A DNA stretch of 8,576 nucleotides. Origin: Psychromonas sp. (GTDB taxonomy: Bacteria > Pseudomonadota > Gammaproteobacteria > Enterobacterales > Psychromonadaceae). The notes beneath the pieces are model-generated. The model ran no database searches. It saw only the letters and a list, made by a program, of their open reading frames with translations, and was not told the DNA's origin. The stretch spans positions 1 to 8,576 of the forward strand of contig JAGLDN010000320.1 of NCBI GenBank assembly GCA_023145575.1, written 5' to 3'. A program made the position numbers and the translations under genes. Positions within the stretch are counted from its first letter, which is position 1. The number at the start of each line of letters is the position of its first letter. Positions 1-6,077 of the stretch are shown in pieces.

Positions 1-2
1 AA

Positions 3-644
3 AAAGCCTTACCAGCAATGACAGAAGAAGAAAAACCATTTGAATTACCGAACGGGTGGGAGTTTGACAGATTAGGAAACCTAACATCCAGACTTGGTTC
101 TGGAAGCACCCCAAGAGGAGGGCAAAGCGCATATGTGAACGAAGGTGTTATTTTCCTCAGATCTCAAAATGTTTGGAACGATGGACTTAAACTTGATGAT
201 ACAGCATACATTAGCGATGAAACGCATCTTAAAATGTCCAATACATGTGTACATCCAAAGGATGTTTTACTAAACATCACTGGAGCATCTTTAGGGCGAT
301 CCACTATATTCCCTGCTGAATTAATAACTGCAAATGTCAGTCAACATGTTACTGTAATTCGTTTAATTAACCCAAATATGTGTAACTTCTTACACTTGGG
401 AATTCAGTCTCCTTTAGTTCAAAAGCTAGTTTGGGGAAGGCAAGTCGGAATGGCAATTGAAGGGTTAAGCAAAAAAGTTTTAGAACAATTTGAGTTTCCT
501 GTGCCACCATTAGAAGAGCAAGTTCGTATTATCACTAAAGTAGAAGGGCTTTTGAATATTTGCGAGCAGCTAAAATCAAAACTAAACCAAGCGCAACAAA
601 TTCAGCTTAACCTTACTGATGCAATAATAGAAAAGGCACTTTAA
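3..644 (+). CDS. hsdS: Type I restriction-modification specificity subunit HsdS, C-terminal part (5' truncated by window edge)
   Basis: HsdS is the DNA-recognition subunit of type I restriction-modification complexes; its two target-recognition domains (TRDs) each read half of a bipartite site. The frame is open to the left edge, so the ATG at 18 is internal, not a start: it corresponds to residue 382 of the complete HsdS at 2302-4071. What is visible is TRD2 (FELPNGWEF, LGSGSTPRGG, then FLRSQNV, the usual TRD motif), followed by the C-terminal conserved helix region (VPPLEEQVRI, then an amphipathic stretch ending TDAIIEKAL). By hand alignment, 163 of 208 residues match TRD2 of the complete copy (about 78%). 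Differences include positions inside the conserved motifs (SGSTP/SGRTP, RSQNV/RAHNI, TGAS/TGGS), so the half-site read could differ. The upstream half of the gene and any hsdM lie outside the window. Confidence 0.93.
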   Translation, partial: KALPAMTEEEKPFELPNGWEFDRLGNLTSRLGSGSTPRGGQSAYVNEGVIFLRSQNVWNDGLKLDDTAYISDETHLKMSNTCVHPKDVLLNITGASLGRSTIFPAELITANVSQHVTVIRLINPNMCNFLHLGIQSPLVQKLVWGRQVGMAIEGLSKKVLEQFEFPVPPLEEQVRIITKVEGLLNICEQLKSKLNQAQQIQLNLTDAIIEKAL

Positions 645-656
645 CGAACTACTTAT

Positions 657-700
657 TTTATGGTCGCGTGTCATTCAGAAAGTGTCCTCGCGATCATAAA
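657..700. repeat. 12-bp inverted repeat after the first hsdS
   Basis: Positions 657-668 (TTTATGGTCGCG) pair with 689-700 (CGCGATCATAAA) over 12 bp with a single G-T wobble, around a 20-base loop. It begins 12 bases after the hsdS stop. No U tract follows, so it is a poor intrinsic terminator as it stands; it could be an RNA 3' end structure or a short repeat element. The structure is directly visible; its role is not. Confidence 0.6.
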
Positions 701-767
701 TATGCATTACCACGCGGAGCATGGGAACTAGCAACAAACAACAAAAAACAAAACACAGTATAAAATA

Positions 768-782
768 CTACGGTGACCGTAG
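768..782. repeat. 15-bp palindrome CTACGGT-G-ACCGTAG
   Basis: A perfect 7+1+7 palindrome lies between a TATAAA-like stretch (759-764) and the octamer array that starts at 794. The placement just downstream of a possible -10 element would suit an operator for the lipoprotein gene, but I see no matching -35 and this is inference. Confidence 0.45.
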
Positions 783-793
783 GATCTAGCGTC

Positions 794-848
794 AAAATAG
801 AAAAATAGAAAAATAGAAAAATAGAAAAATAGAAAAATAGAAAAATAG
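794..848. repeat. Octanucleotide tandem array (AAAAATAG), six perfect copies plus a partial one
   Basis: Six uninterrupted AAAAATAG units fill 801-848, preceded by a 7-bp partial unit at 794-800. Eight is not a multiple of three, and arrays of this kind change length by slipped-strand mispairing. On the + strand every frame meets a TAG within 24 bp, so the array cannot be translated through; an effect would have to come from changed spacing or altered translation initiation of the lipoprotein gene that follows. On the - strand it is open in all frames, which creates a spurious ORF. Confidence 0.9.
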
Positions 849-888
849 AAAAAATTACGTATTAAAATTAAAGACGCTAACAATTTGT

Positions 889-1257
889 GTGTTTGGGTTG
901 ATCTTGCTGATGAGTGGTTGTTCAAGCCCCAAAAAAGCAAGTCATGATCCTAAGCTGATGCCAATCAAAGGAGCTGCTGGCGATGCAGGTAAGGAAGGTA
1001 AGGCAGGTAATGGTGCTGGCACTGCTGGAAAAGTATCTGGTAACCTGAAAGGTGACCTTCAGGCTGGTGCTGCTTCAGCCGTTGCTACAAAGTTAGCGAC
1101 TAAGATAGGTGCGAAAAAAAAGACCCGCGAAGAAGCGACTAAGGCTGCCGAAAAAGTAAATAAGGAAGCGGCAGAAAAAAGCTACCGAAACGGAAGCTAT
1201 AGAAGCTCCAGAGAAAGAGAAGGCAAAGAAAAAACCTCAATACTCCAAAACCTATAA
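889..1257 (+). CDS. Small Gly/Ala/Lys-rich lipoprotein-like protein, probably frameshifted and with unclear start
   Basis: I do not recognise the family. The product has a hydrophobic stretch (FGLILLMSGC) ending in a lipobox-like MSGC followed by SS, as in lipoproteins cleaved by signal peptidase II. After it comes a low-complexity region rich in Gly, Ala, Lys and Glu. The GTG at 889 gives almost no basic n-region and has no Shine-Dalgarno sequence. The frame is open upstream to 841 and reads LKLKTLTICV before the GTG, which is what a normal signal peptide needs, but the codon in the start position (859-861) is GTA. Near the 3' end an A6 run (1175-1180) precedes a change to an Arg/Ser-rich tail of about 27 codons. 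Dropping one A would instead continue the same Glu/Ala/Lys character to a stop at 1340-1342. Most likely a decaying gene; a sequencing error at the A run is the alternative. The octamer array ends 40 bases upstream. Confidence 0.5.
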   Translation: MFGLILLMSGCSSPKKASHDPKLMPIKGAAGDAGKEGKAGNGAGTAGKVSGNLKGDLQAGAASAVATKLATKIGAKKKTREEATKAAEKVNKEAAEKSYRNGSYRSSREREGKEKTSILQNL

Positions 1258-1342
1258 AACCAGACCTCACCGTGAACATATACCCATGTTACTCCGAAAT
1301 GTAACGTCATCAAGGCAAATTGTGCTAAGGTACTCGACATAA
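1181..1342 (+). other. Probable displaced 3' end of the lipoprotein gene, in the +1 frame
   Basis: Read from 1181 the sequence gives KATETEAIEAPEKEKAKKKP (taking the last AAA of the A run), then a Tyr/Lys/Arg/His-containing tail to TAA at 1340-1342. Its composition continues the Lys/Ala/Glu-rich segment before the A run better than the frame that ends at 1257. A joined product would be roughly 150 residues. The visible fact is the compositional switch at the A run; the frameshift is inferred. Confidence 0.45.
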
Positions 1343-1708
1343 ATTGCCCTTTCAACGATTAGCTACGCTAATCACCTGCTGGGAGAATTAAAATAAAAAA
1401 ACCTTAATGCTCAATTAGTCGTTCTAAGTCGAAATTTTATAACTTTGTTGATAGGTAGAATGTTGCGCCTTACTCTGATCATTGAGTTCGTGCCAGATAT
1501 TTCATTTTGAAATAACATGGGTATAATTCGCTATTTTTATATTTTAGCCAACGGCAGGAACGAGCCTTTAGCGCGGTTATTGCAAAGCCAGGTTTGTGGT
1601 GAATACATTAGAATTGCAGTACTATATGCCACGTTTGTTCAGTACGAGTCGGGACAACAGTTGAAAGAGGCGTTAACTGATTTGGTTGATCGCTTGCTTG
1701 TGCAATAG
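1343..1708. other. Stretch without a supported gene; contains a 17-bp palindrome
   Basis: This stretch holds a perfect palindrome GATTAGC-TAC-GCTAATC at 1357-1373, followed by CACCTGCTGGGAGAATTAAA. An ORF of 63 codons from ATG 1517 to TAG 1706-1708 has no ribosome binding site and no recognisable domain. It is in the same frame as the istA remnant that follows, so it may be degraded transposase sequence, but I cannot align it to IstA. The 13-mer TAACATGGGTATA at 1513-1525 is the exact reverse complement of 1279-1291. Confidence 0.4.
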
Positions 1709-2005
1709 ACCCATTTACTTAAAATGAAACATGGGTATACAATCATTACTGAGCATATGCCAATCAAACATCGAATACAGCCAGATTGGACACCTATGCG
1801 ATTTGAAAGCTGTGCTAATGATATTGGCAATTCTACAGCAAACTTAATTAAAGCGTGCCTTGCCTGTCGCGAATACCCCGAGAACAGTTATCGTGTTTGT
1901 ATTGGTTGACTTAGTCGTTCAAAAACCCATGTAAAATGGCGCTTAGAGTATACATCGTTCTGTAAAAATAAACTTGAAAAGAGCGTCCATGAGAAAACAA
2001 TAATT
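1709..2005 (+). pseudogene. istA: IS21-family transposase (IstA) C-terminal remnant
   Basis: IstA is the DDE transposase of IS21-family elements. The translated stretch carries the family's C-terminal pattern in order: KHGYTIITEHMP, DWTPMRFESCANDIG, TANLIKACLACREYPENSYR and VCIG, matching the usual 'HMP..HR...WTP.R...WA..IGP.T..L......R.HPEQ.YR.CLG' arrangement. A TGA at 1907-1909 interrupts it where IstA normally has Leu after CLG. The same frame then continues LSRSKTHVKWRLEY, equivalent to the family's 'RLSK.YG..RLE.A', to a stop at 2006-2008. The N-terminal and catalytic regions, istB and the element's ends are missing. This is a dead fragment and evidence that the region between the two hsdS genes was a landing site. 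The family assignment rests on motif memory. Confidence 0.7.
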
Positions 2006-2106
2006 TGACTGATGGAGATTACTTAAGCTAATTTAAAACCTGCTCTACAAAATAGTGAAATAAGCGATAGAAGTCTAATAATACTGGGGATCAACGTCTT
2101 GTCATT

Positions 2107-2289
2107 ATGCAAATAGTATAAAATTTTAAACGTGCTAAACGTGCTAAACGTGATATTCAAGTTATTTTAGAAAAAGAAACTGTTTGGTTCAGTTTAGATC
2201 AAATGAGTGCTTTATTTAATTGCGAAAAATCAGTTATTTCACGACACATTAGAAACCATCATCTGCTTGATCATGAATATGCTAACTAA
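2107..2289 (+). pseudogene. rhuM: Truncated rhuM-family (virulence RhuM) remnant
   Basis: RhuM-family proteins are frequently encoded inside type I restriction-modification loci between hsdM and hsdS; their function is poorly known. Here ATG 2107 is followed after four codons by TAA (2119-2121). The same frame then reads to 2289, including IQVILEKETVWFSLDQMSAL and FNCEKSVISRHIRN, the typical N-terminal helix-turn-helix-like segment (ETVWLSLDQM..LF...KSVISRHI). The rest of the family's roughly 300 residues is missing; after RHIRN only HHLLDHEYAN remains. A near-triplicate 9-bp repeat at 2127-2152 sits between the nonsense codon and the conserved part. The fragment ends 12 bp before the hsdS start, the family's usual neighbour position. 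Confidence 0.72.
2127..2152. repeat. 9-bp tandem repeat TAAACGTGC, 2.9 copies
   Basis: Two perfect units (2127-2135, 2136-2144) and eight bases of a third (2145-2152). In the rhuM-remnant frame it encodes repeated Lys-Arg-Ala, so length changes would not shift the frame. Confidence 0.8.
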
Positions 2290-2301
2290 AGAGACAACGT
2301 C

Positions 2302-4071
2302 ATGAACAACATTAACACGCTGATCACCGACCATATTGAAACATGGACATCGACCTTAAAAAAATCAACATCAGGGCGTGGCGCTCGAAAAAAAATAGAG
2401 CTGTATGGTATTAAAAAACTACGCGAACTGATTTTAGAATTAGCCGTACTTGGAAAATTAGTGCCACAAGATCCCAATGATGAGCCAGCTTCGATATTGC
2501 TTGAACGCATTGCACAAGAAAAAGCGCAGCTGCTTAACGATAAGAAGATTAAAAAACCGAAGAAACTTTCTGATACACCTCAACGAGAGACAGATATTTC
2601 TTTACCAAAAAACTGGGAGTCTAGTAGAGTATCTAATGTAATAAATAGAATTTCCAACGGGTACAGTGGTAAACAAAATAAAGATGGGATTGGAAGTTTA
2701 TTAACCCGCATTGAGACCATATCTAAATCTTGTATTAATTTTAATAAAGTTGGATACGCACCTGAAATTCAAAAAGATAAAAAAAATGAATATAAGTTGG
2801 AAATAGGAGATATTTTACTATCTCATATCAATAGTGAGGATCATTTAGGAAAAACGGCGATATATTTTGGAGAAAAAGAGTTGTATCACGGCGTAAATTT
2901 ATTATTAATCCGCTGTAACAATAATTTTTTATATTCTTATTTTAATCTTTTAATGAAGCAAAAACGTTTATCAGCATATTTTATATCTGTTGCTCAACAT
3001 GCTGTTGGCCAGTCTTCCATTAATCAAACAACAGTACTTAAAACTGTAATTTCTGTTCCTCCACTAAACGAACAACACCGTATCGTAGAGAAAGTCGATG
3101 AGTTGATGTTGTTATGTGATCAACTTGAGCAACAATCGCTGTCTAGTATTGAAACTCACAAAACATTAGTGGGGGTGCTATTAAATACTTTAAGCAGCAG
3201 TAAGGATGCTAACGAACTCAATCAAAACTGGGCGCGTGTGAGTGAGTTTTTCGATATCCTGTTTACCACTGAGGACAGCATCGAACAACTAAAACAAATC
3301 ATCCTACAACTTGCAGTGACGGGCAAACTTGTACCTCAAGATCCAAACGACGAGCCCGCTTCAAAACTACTAGAACGCATCGCAGCGGAAAAAGAACAAC
3401 TCATTGTAGACAAGAAAATAAAAAAACAAAAAGTCTTACCCCCCATTATAGAAGAAGAAAAACCGTTTCAATTGCCGTGTGGTTGGGAGTTTAAAAGGTT
3501 AGGAAACTTAACATCCAAACTTGGCTCTGGAAGGACGCCAAGAGGAGGGAAAAGTGCATATGTAAAAGAAGGCGTTGTATTCCTAAGAGCTCATAACATT
3601 TGCAATGATGGGCTTAAACTTGATGATACCGTATATATTAATGATGAAACTCATCTAAAAATGTCCAATACGTGCGTTTATCCAAAAGATGTTTTATTGA
3701 ATATTACAGGAGGATCTTTAGGTCGTTCTACCATCTTTCCTGCGGAATTCGTGACGGCAAATGTTAGCCAGCATGTCACTATTATTCGTTTGATTAATCC
3801 TGAAATGTGCAATTTTTTACACTTAGCTATTCTATCACCTTTAGTTCAGAAGCAAGTATGGGGAAGACAAGTTGGGGTGGTAATTGAAGGGCTGAGCAAA
3901 AAAGTTCTAGCACAATTTGAATTACCAGTTCCTCCATTAAAAGAGCAATATCGCATCGTCACTCAAGTTAACTCGCTAATGAAGATTTGCGACCAGCTTA
4001 AATCAAACCTATACCAAGCACAACAAATTCAGCTTAATTTAACCGATGCACTTATCGCTCAACTAGAATAA
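2302..4071 (+). CDS. hsdS: Type I restriction-modification specificity subunit HsdS (complete, 589 aa)
   Basis: HsdS determines the DNA sequence methylated and cut by a type I complex with two HsdM and two HsdR. At 589 residues it belongs to the longer HsdS class (many are 400-460). Layout: N-terminal helix region (1-40); a conserved repeat at 42-85 (LAVLGKLVPQDPNDEPAS); TRD1 about 100-255; central conserved region (VPPLNEQHRI at 252-261 and following helices); a second copy of the N-terminal repeat at 332-375, about 80% identical; TRD2 about 388-545; and a C-terminal helix region (VPPLKEQYRI at 543-552). This two-fold internal repetition is the HsdS hallmark. ATG 2302 is preceded by AAAGAGA at 2288-2294 with 8-bp spacing from GAG. 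No hsdM or hsdR adjoins it in the window. Its TRD2 is about 78% identical to the one ending at 644, while TRD1 has no counterpart here. Confidence 0.95.
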   Translation: MNNINTLITDHIETWTSTLKKSTSGRGARKKIELYGIKKLRELILELAVLGKLVPQDPNDEPASILLERIAQEKAQLLNDKKIKKPKKLSDTPQRETDISLPKNWESSRVSNVINRISNGYSGKQNKDGIGSLLTRIETISKSCINFNKVGYAPEIQKDKKNEYKLEIGDILLSHINSEDHLGKTAIYFGEKELYHGVNLLLIRCNNNFLYSYFNLLMKQKRLSAYFISVAQHAVGQSSINQTTVLKTVISVPPLNEQHRIVEKVDELMLLCDQLEQQSLSSIETHKTLVGVLLNTLSSSKDANELNQNWARVSEFFDILFTTEDSIEQLKQIILQLAVTGKLVPQDPNDEPASKLLERIAAEKEQLIVDKKIKKQKVLPPIIEEEKPFQLPCGWEFKRLGNLTSKLGSGRTPRGGKSAYVKEGVVFLRAHNICNDGLKLDDTVYINDETHLKMSNTCVYPKDVLLNITGGSLGRSTIFPAEFVTANVSQHVTIIRLINPEMCNFLHLAILSPLVQKQVWGRQVGVVIEGLSKKVLAQFELPVPPLKEQYRIVTQVNSLMKICDQLKSNLYQAQQIQLNLTDALIAQLE

Positions 4072-4076
4072 AAAAC

Positions 4077-4105
4077 AAAGGCAACTTCATTACGAGGTTG
4101 CTTTT
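4077..4105. terminator. Bidirectional intrinsic terminator between hsdS and the convergent methyltransferase
   Basis: Stem GCAACTTC (4081-4088) with GAGGTTGC (4094-4101), one G-T wobble and loop ATTAC, extended by A-T pairs 4077-4079 with 4103-4105. TTTT follows on the + strand. Read on the - strand the hairpin is followed by CTTTGTTTTTT, so it also suits the end of the 4177-4923 gene. Confidence 0.8.
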
Positions 4106-4176
4106 CCCCCGCTAGAGCATGGGAATATACCATTTATATTTAGGTTATCTATATCAATAAATACCTTGCATAAAAA

Positions 4177-4923
4177 TTAAGTCCGCTTGAAGTTATCAAG
4201 AATGATCCCCGTTGCCATCGCGACATTTAATGATTCTGCGCGACCAAAGTTAGGGATGGTTATTTTTGTGTTGATAAACTTGCTTACAGGGGCTGAAATG
4301 CCGTGAGATTCACTTCCCATGACAATAAATGCGCTCTGTGAAAGTTGTATTTTGTGAATGTTTTTACCTTGTAAAAATGCGCCATAAATTGGCTCTTTTT
4401 GTTTTTTTAAGTAGTGAGTTAATTCAGTCATACTTATGGATACGCGTGTAAAAGCGCCCATCGTGGCAGCGATAACTTTAGGGTTATAAAAATCAGCACA
4501 ATCTGGACTACAAATAATGTGCTTAATACCATACCAATCGGCAACGCGAATGATGGTGCCAAAATTACCTGGATCGCCTACCTGATCTAACACTAAAACC
4601 AGCTCATTTTCTGTGATGTTAGGCGGTGGAGTGACTTTGATTTCGGCTATTGCAATTACGCTGTTATTGGCGTTTAACGTGCCTGCTTTTGTTAGCTCTT
4701 GGGCAGTGGCTTCAGTTGTCATTTTGTTCAGGAATTGCGCCGTTAATATAGATCCTATTTTATCGATATATTGAGGGGTGGCAAAAATGTGCTGGATAGT
4801 AAAGTTTGAATGCAATAATTGATCAACGTTTTTTTGACCTTGTATCAAAAAAAAACCTTGCTTTTTTCGGTGTTTTTTTTGATCAAGAGAACGGATTAAT
4901 TTAAATTGATTTTTTGTGATCAT
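4177..4923 (-). CDS. TrmH/SpoU-family RNA 2'-O-methyltransferase, Bacteroidetes-like
   Basis: The product is 248 residues, a SPOUT-superfamily methyltransferase expected to transfer a methyl group from S-adenosylmethionine to a ribose 2'-OH in rRNA or tRNA. The N-terminal part (MITKNQFKLIRSLDQKKHRK, then FFLIQGQKNV at 24-33) is the substrate-binding domain. The catalytic domain shows all three SpoU motifs: motif 1 DPGNFGTIIR (117-126, with the catalytic-type Arg126), motif 2 IVMGSESHGIS (200-210), and motif 3 IPNFGRAESLNVAMA (223-237). The start at 4923 is chosen because GAGG lies 6 bp upstream; in-frame ATGs at 4941 and 5001 lack such a site. The target RNA cannot be read from sequence, so no symbol is given. 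The stretch RVADWYGIKHIICS...YNPKVIAATMGAFTRV strongly recalls Bacteroidetes homologues. It lies downstream of rimI after a structured 120-bp gap. Confidence 0.9.
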   Translation of the reverse strand: MITKNQFKLIRSLDQKKHRKKQGFFLIQGQKNVDQLLHSNFTIQHIFATPQYIDKIGSILTAQFLNKMTTEATAQELTKAGTLNANNSVIAIAEIKVTPPPNITENELVLVLDQVGDPGNFGTIIRVADWYGIKHIICSPDCADFYNPKVIAATMGAFTRVSISMTELTHYLKKQKEPIYGAFLQGKNIHKIQLSQSAFIVMGSESHGISAPVSKFINTKITIPNFGRAESLNVAMATGIILDNFKRT

Positions 4924-4960
4924 ATTGAGCCTCAAAGGCATTGATGTGCTTAGTAAACTA

Positions 4961-5048
4961 CCTGATCTCTGCTTAAACAAATGATTTCCTACGAGATACA
5001 AACCCAGTACGATAATTTGTTTGTATCCGTGTTTATTTAGAGATCAGG
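4961..5048. repeat. Two nested perfect inverted repeats between rimI and the methyltransferase gene
   Basis: The outer arms CCTGATCTCT (4961-4970) and AGAGATCAGG (5039-5048) are perfect 10-bp complements; the latter includes the rimI stop codon. Inside, GATACAAAC (4995-5003) and GTTTGTATC (5019-5027) are perfect 9-bp complements around a 15-base loop. No U tract follows on the - strand, so it is not a classic terminator. It could fold in the rimI-methyltransferase transcript (leader or processing site), or be a small mobile or insertion footprint. Confidence 0.7.
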
Positions 5049-5511
5049 TTAAATAACAACACATCATTATGCCATCTTCTTTGCCATCTTTTGTCGGATA
5101 ATAGTTTTTGCGAACCTCAACTTCAACAAAATTAAAGCTTTTATAGAGTGCGATGGCAGTTGTATTTGATCGGCGTACTTCTAGCCAAATTTCTTTTTTA
5201 CCCTTTTCAATTGATAGGGCACATAAAAAAGACAGTAGGCTTTTTCCATGCTGTTTACCTTGAAATAAAGGCGAAATAGAAATGTTTAGTAGACTGACAC
5301 TCTTTTCAACCGAGCTACAAACAAAATAGCCAATCAAATGATTATCTTTTATTAGTACATGATTAAAATAACGTTTGCCAAAATTAGTTAAAAACAAATT
5401 TTTAGACCATGGATGAGTATATGATGTTTGTTCAATACGGTAAACGGCTTCAATATCTGATAATGCCATGGGGATTATTTCAATATTATTATTTGTTTTT
5501 TTTGAAGGCAC
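5044..5511 (-). CDS. rimI: Ribosomal protein S18-alanine N-acetyltransferase RimI
   Basis: The product has 155 residues with the GNAT fold; RimI acetylates the N-terminal alanine of ribosomal protein S18 using acetyl-CoA. Visible features: IEQTSYTHPWS (26-36), the RimI-type 'IE....HPW' segment; the acetyl-CoA-binding loop QGKQHGKSLL (84-93); WLEVRRSNTTAIALYKSFNF (109-128), containing the conserved Glu111 and Tyr123 that match the proposed catalytic pair of enterobacterial RimI; and a C-terminal MMCCYL. The start is GTG at 5511, inside holD, with GGGAG seven bases upstream; the later Met at residue 15 would remove the first beta strand (IEIIP). It overlaps holD by 23 bp and is almost certainly translated from the same mRNA. 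Confidence 0.92.
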   Translation of the reverse strand: MPSKKTNNNIEIIPMALSDIEAVYRIEQTSYTHPWSKNLFLTNFGKRYFNHVLIKDNHLIGYFVCSSVEKSVSLLNISISPLFQGKQHGKSLLSFLCALSIEKGKKEIWLEVRRSNTTAIALYKSFNFVEVEVRKNYYPTKDGKEDGIMMCCYLT

Positions 5512-5884
5512 AAAATTGCTCCCATAATGATTTTTTTTGTAGTGGCTCTTTGCTTAATTGTGCTAAATGTGGTGTCGTCATAATTTGATGTTCTTTAAGT
5601 CCAGAAATATGACCTAATGTAGACCAAATCATCGTTGGTAAAGCCCCTTGATGATCTTGAAATGCTTGCATTGAAAAAAATTGTACTTCATCGTAAGGAA
5701 AATTAAATGCGCATAATATCATCTCCATTAATGGGTGACGAATATCAGCTTTAGAACAAATAATTAGCATAGGAGCATGACTAATATCGGCCAATATTGT
5801 GCAATTTAAAAATAATTGGGGCTTACGTAATTGCCAGCGAGTGATGCCCATCTCTTGTAAATATACTGCTTTTTGATGTTCCAT
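5489..5884 (-). CDS. holD: DNA polymerase III psi subunit HolD
   Basis: The product has 131 residues, close to the 137 of E. coli. Psi binds chi (HolC) and links it to the tau/gamma clamp loader, stabilising contact with single-strand binding protein on the lagging strand. The N-terminal YLQEMGITRWQLRKPQL corresponds to the family's 'L..LGI..W.LRRP' segment, and the C-terminal SLWEQFCAFKKN corresponds to 'ALW.QIC.Y'; the middle (LADISHAPMLIICSKADI) is the expected core strand region. The start ATG 5884 has GAGG five bases upstream; the frame is open to 5962, but that extension is hydrophobic, lacks such a site and has no counterpart in the family. holD followed by rimI is a widely conserved gammaproteobacterial pair. 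Confidence 0.9.
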   Translation of the reverse strand: MEHQKAVYLQEMGITRWQLRKPQLFLNCTILADISHAPMLIICSKADIRHPLMEMILCAFNFPYDEVQFFSMQAFQDHQGALPTMIWSTLGHISGLKEHQIMTTPHLAQLSKEPLQKKSLWEQFCAFKKNK

Positions 5885-6077
5885 GAGTTCCTCACTTTTT
5901 ATTGAGTATGCAACGAATGCTAACAGAGATATAAAATATACATTAATATCGGAGAAGATCATTTATTGAAAATTTTGTATGTCCAAAATGCAGATCTGAC
6001 GCAAAATCCACATAACTAGGGTGATATGTGCCATTTTTAATAAAATAAATGATGTGAAATCTTATATAGCCACCACA

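Noticed and set aside
18..20. ATG as the start of a short HsdS
   Set aside because: The frame is open upstream to the window edge and the residue aligns with an internal position (about 382) of the complete HsdS.
728..940. A 70-codon ORF on the - strand rich in Phe, Tyr, Leu and Ile
   Set aside because: It is open only because the octamer array has no stop in any - strand frame; its repetitive FYFSIFLF core simply translates the repeat, and no ribosome binding site supports it.
1517..1708. A 63-codon + strand ORF
   Set aside because: No ribosome binding site and no recognisable domain; it shares the frame of the istA remnant but I could not align it to IstA. Left as part of the unassigned stretch.
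1639..1830. - strand ORF of 63 codons
   Set aside because: Antisense to the istA remnant, Cys-rich without a motif; a shadow.
2286..2510. - strand ORF of 74 codons
   Set aside because: Antisense to the start of hsdS; a shadow of that gene.
4924..5001. N-terminal extension of the methyltransferase to 5001
   Set aside because: The extension runs through the nested inverted repeat, lacks family similarity and a ribosome binding site; ATG 4923 has GAGG at good spacing.
5885..5962. N-terminal extension of HolD to 5962
   Set aside because: A hydrophobic stretch with no counterpart in HolD; ATG 5884 has a good ribosome binding site and matches the family start.
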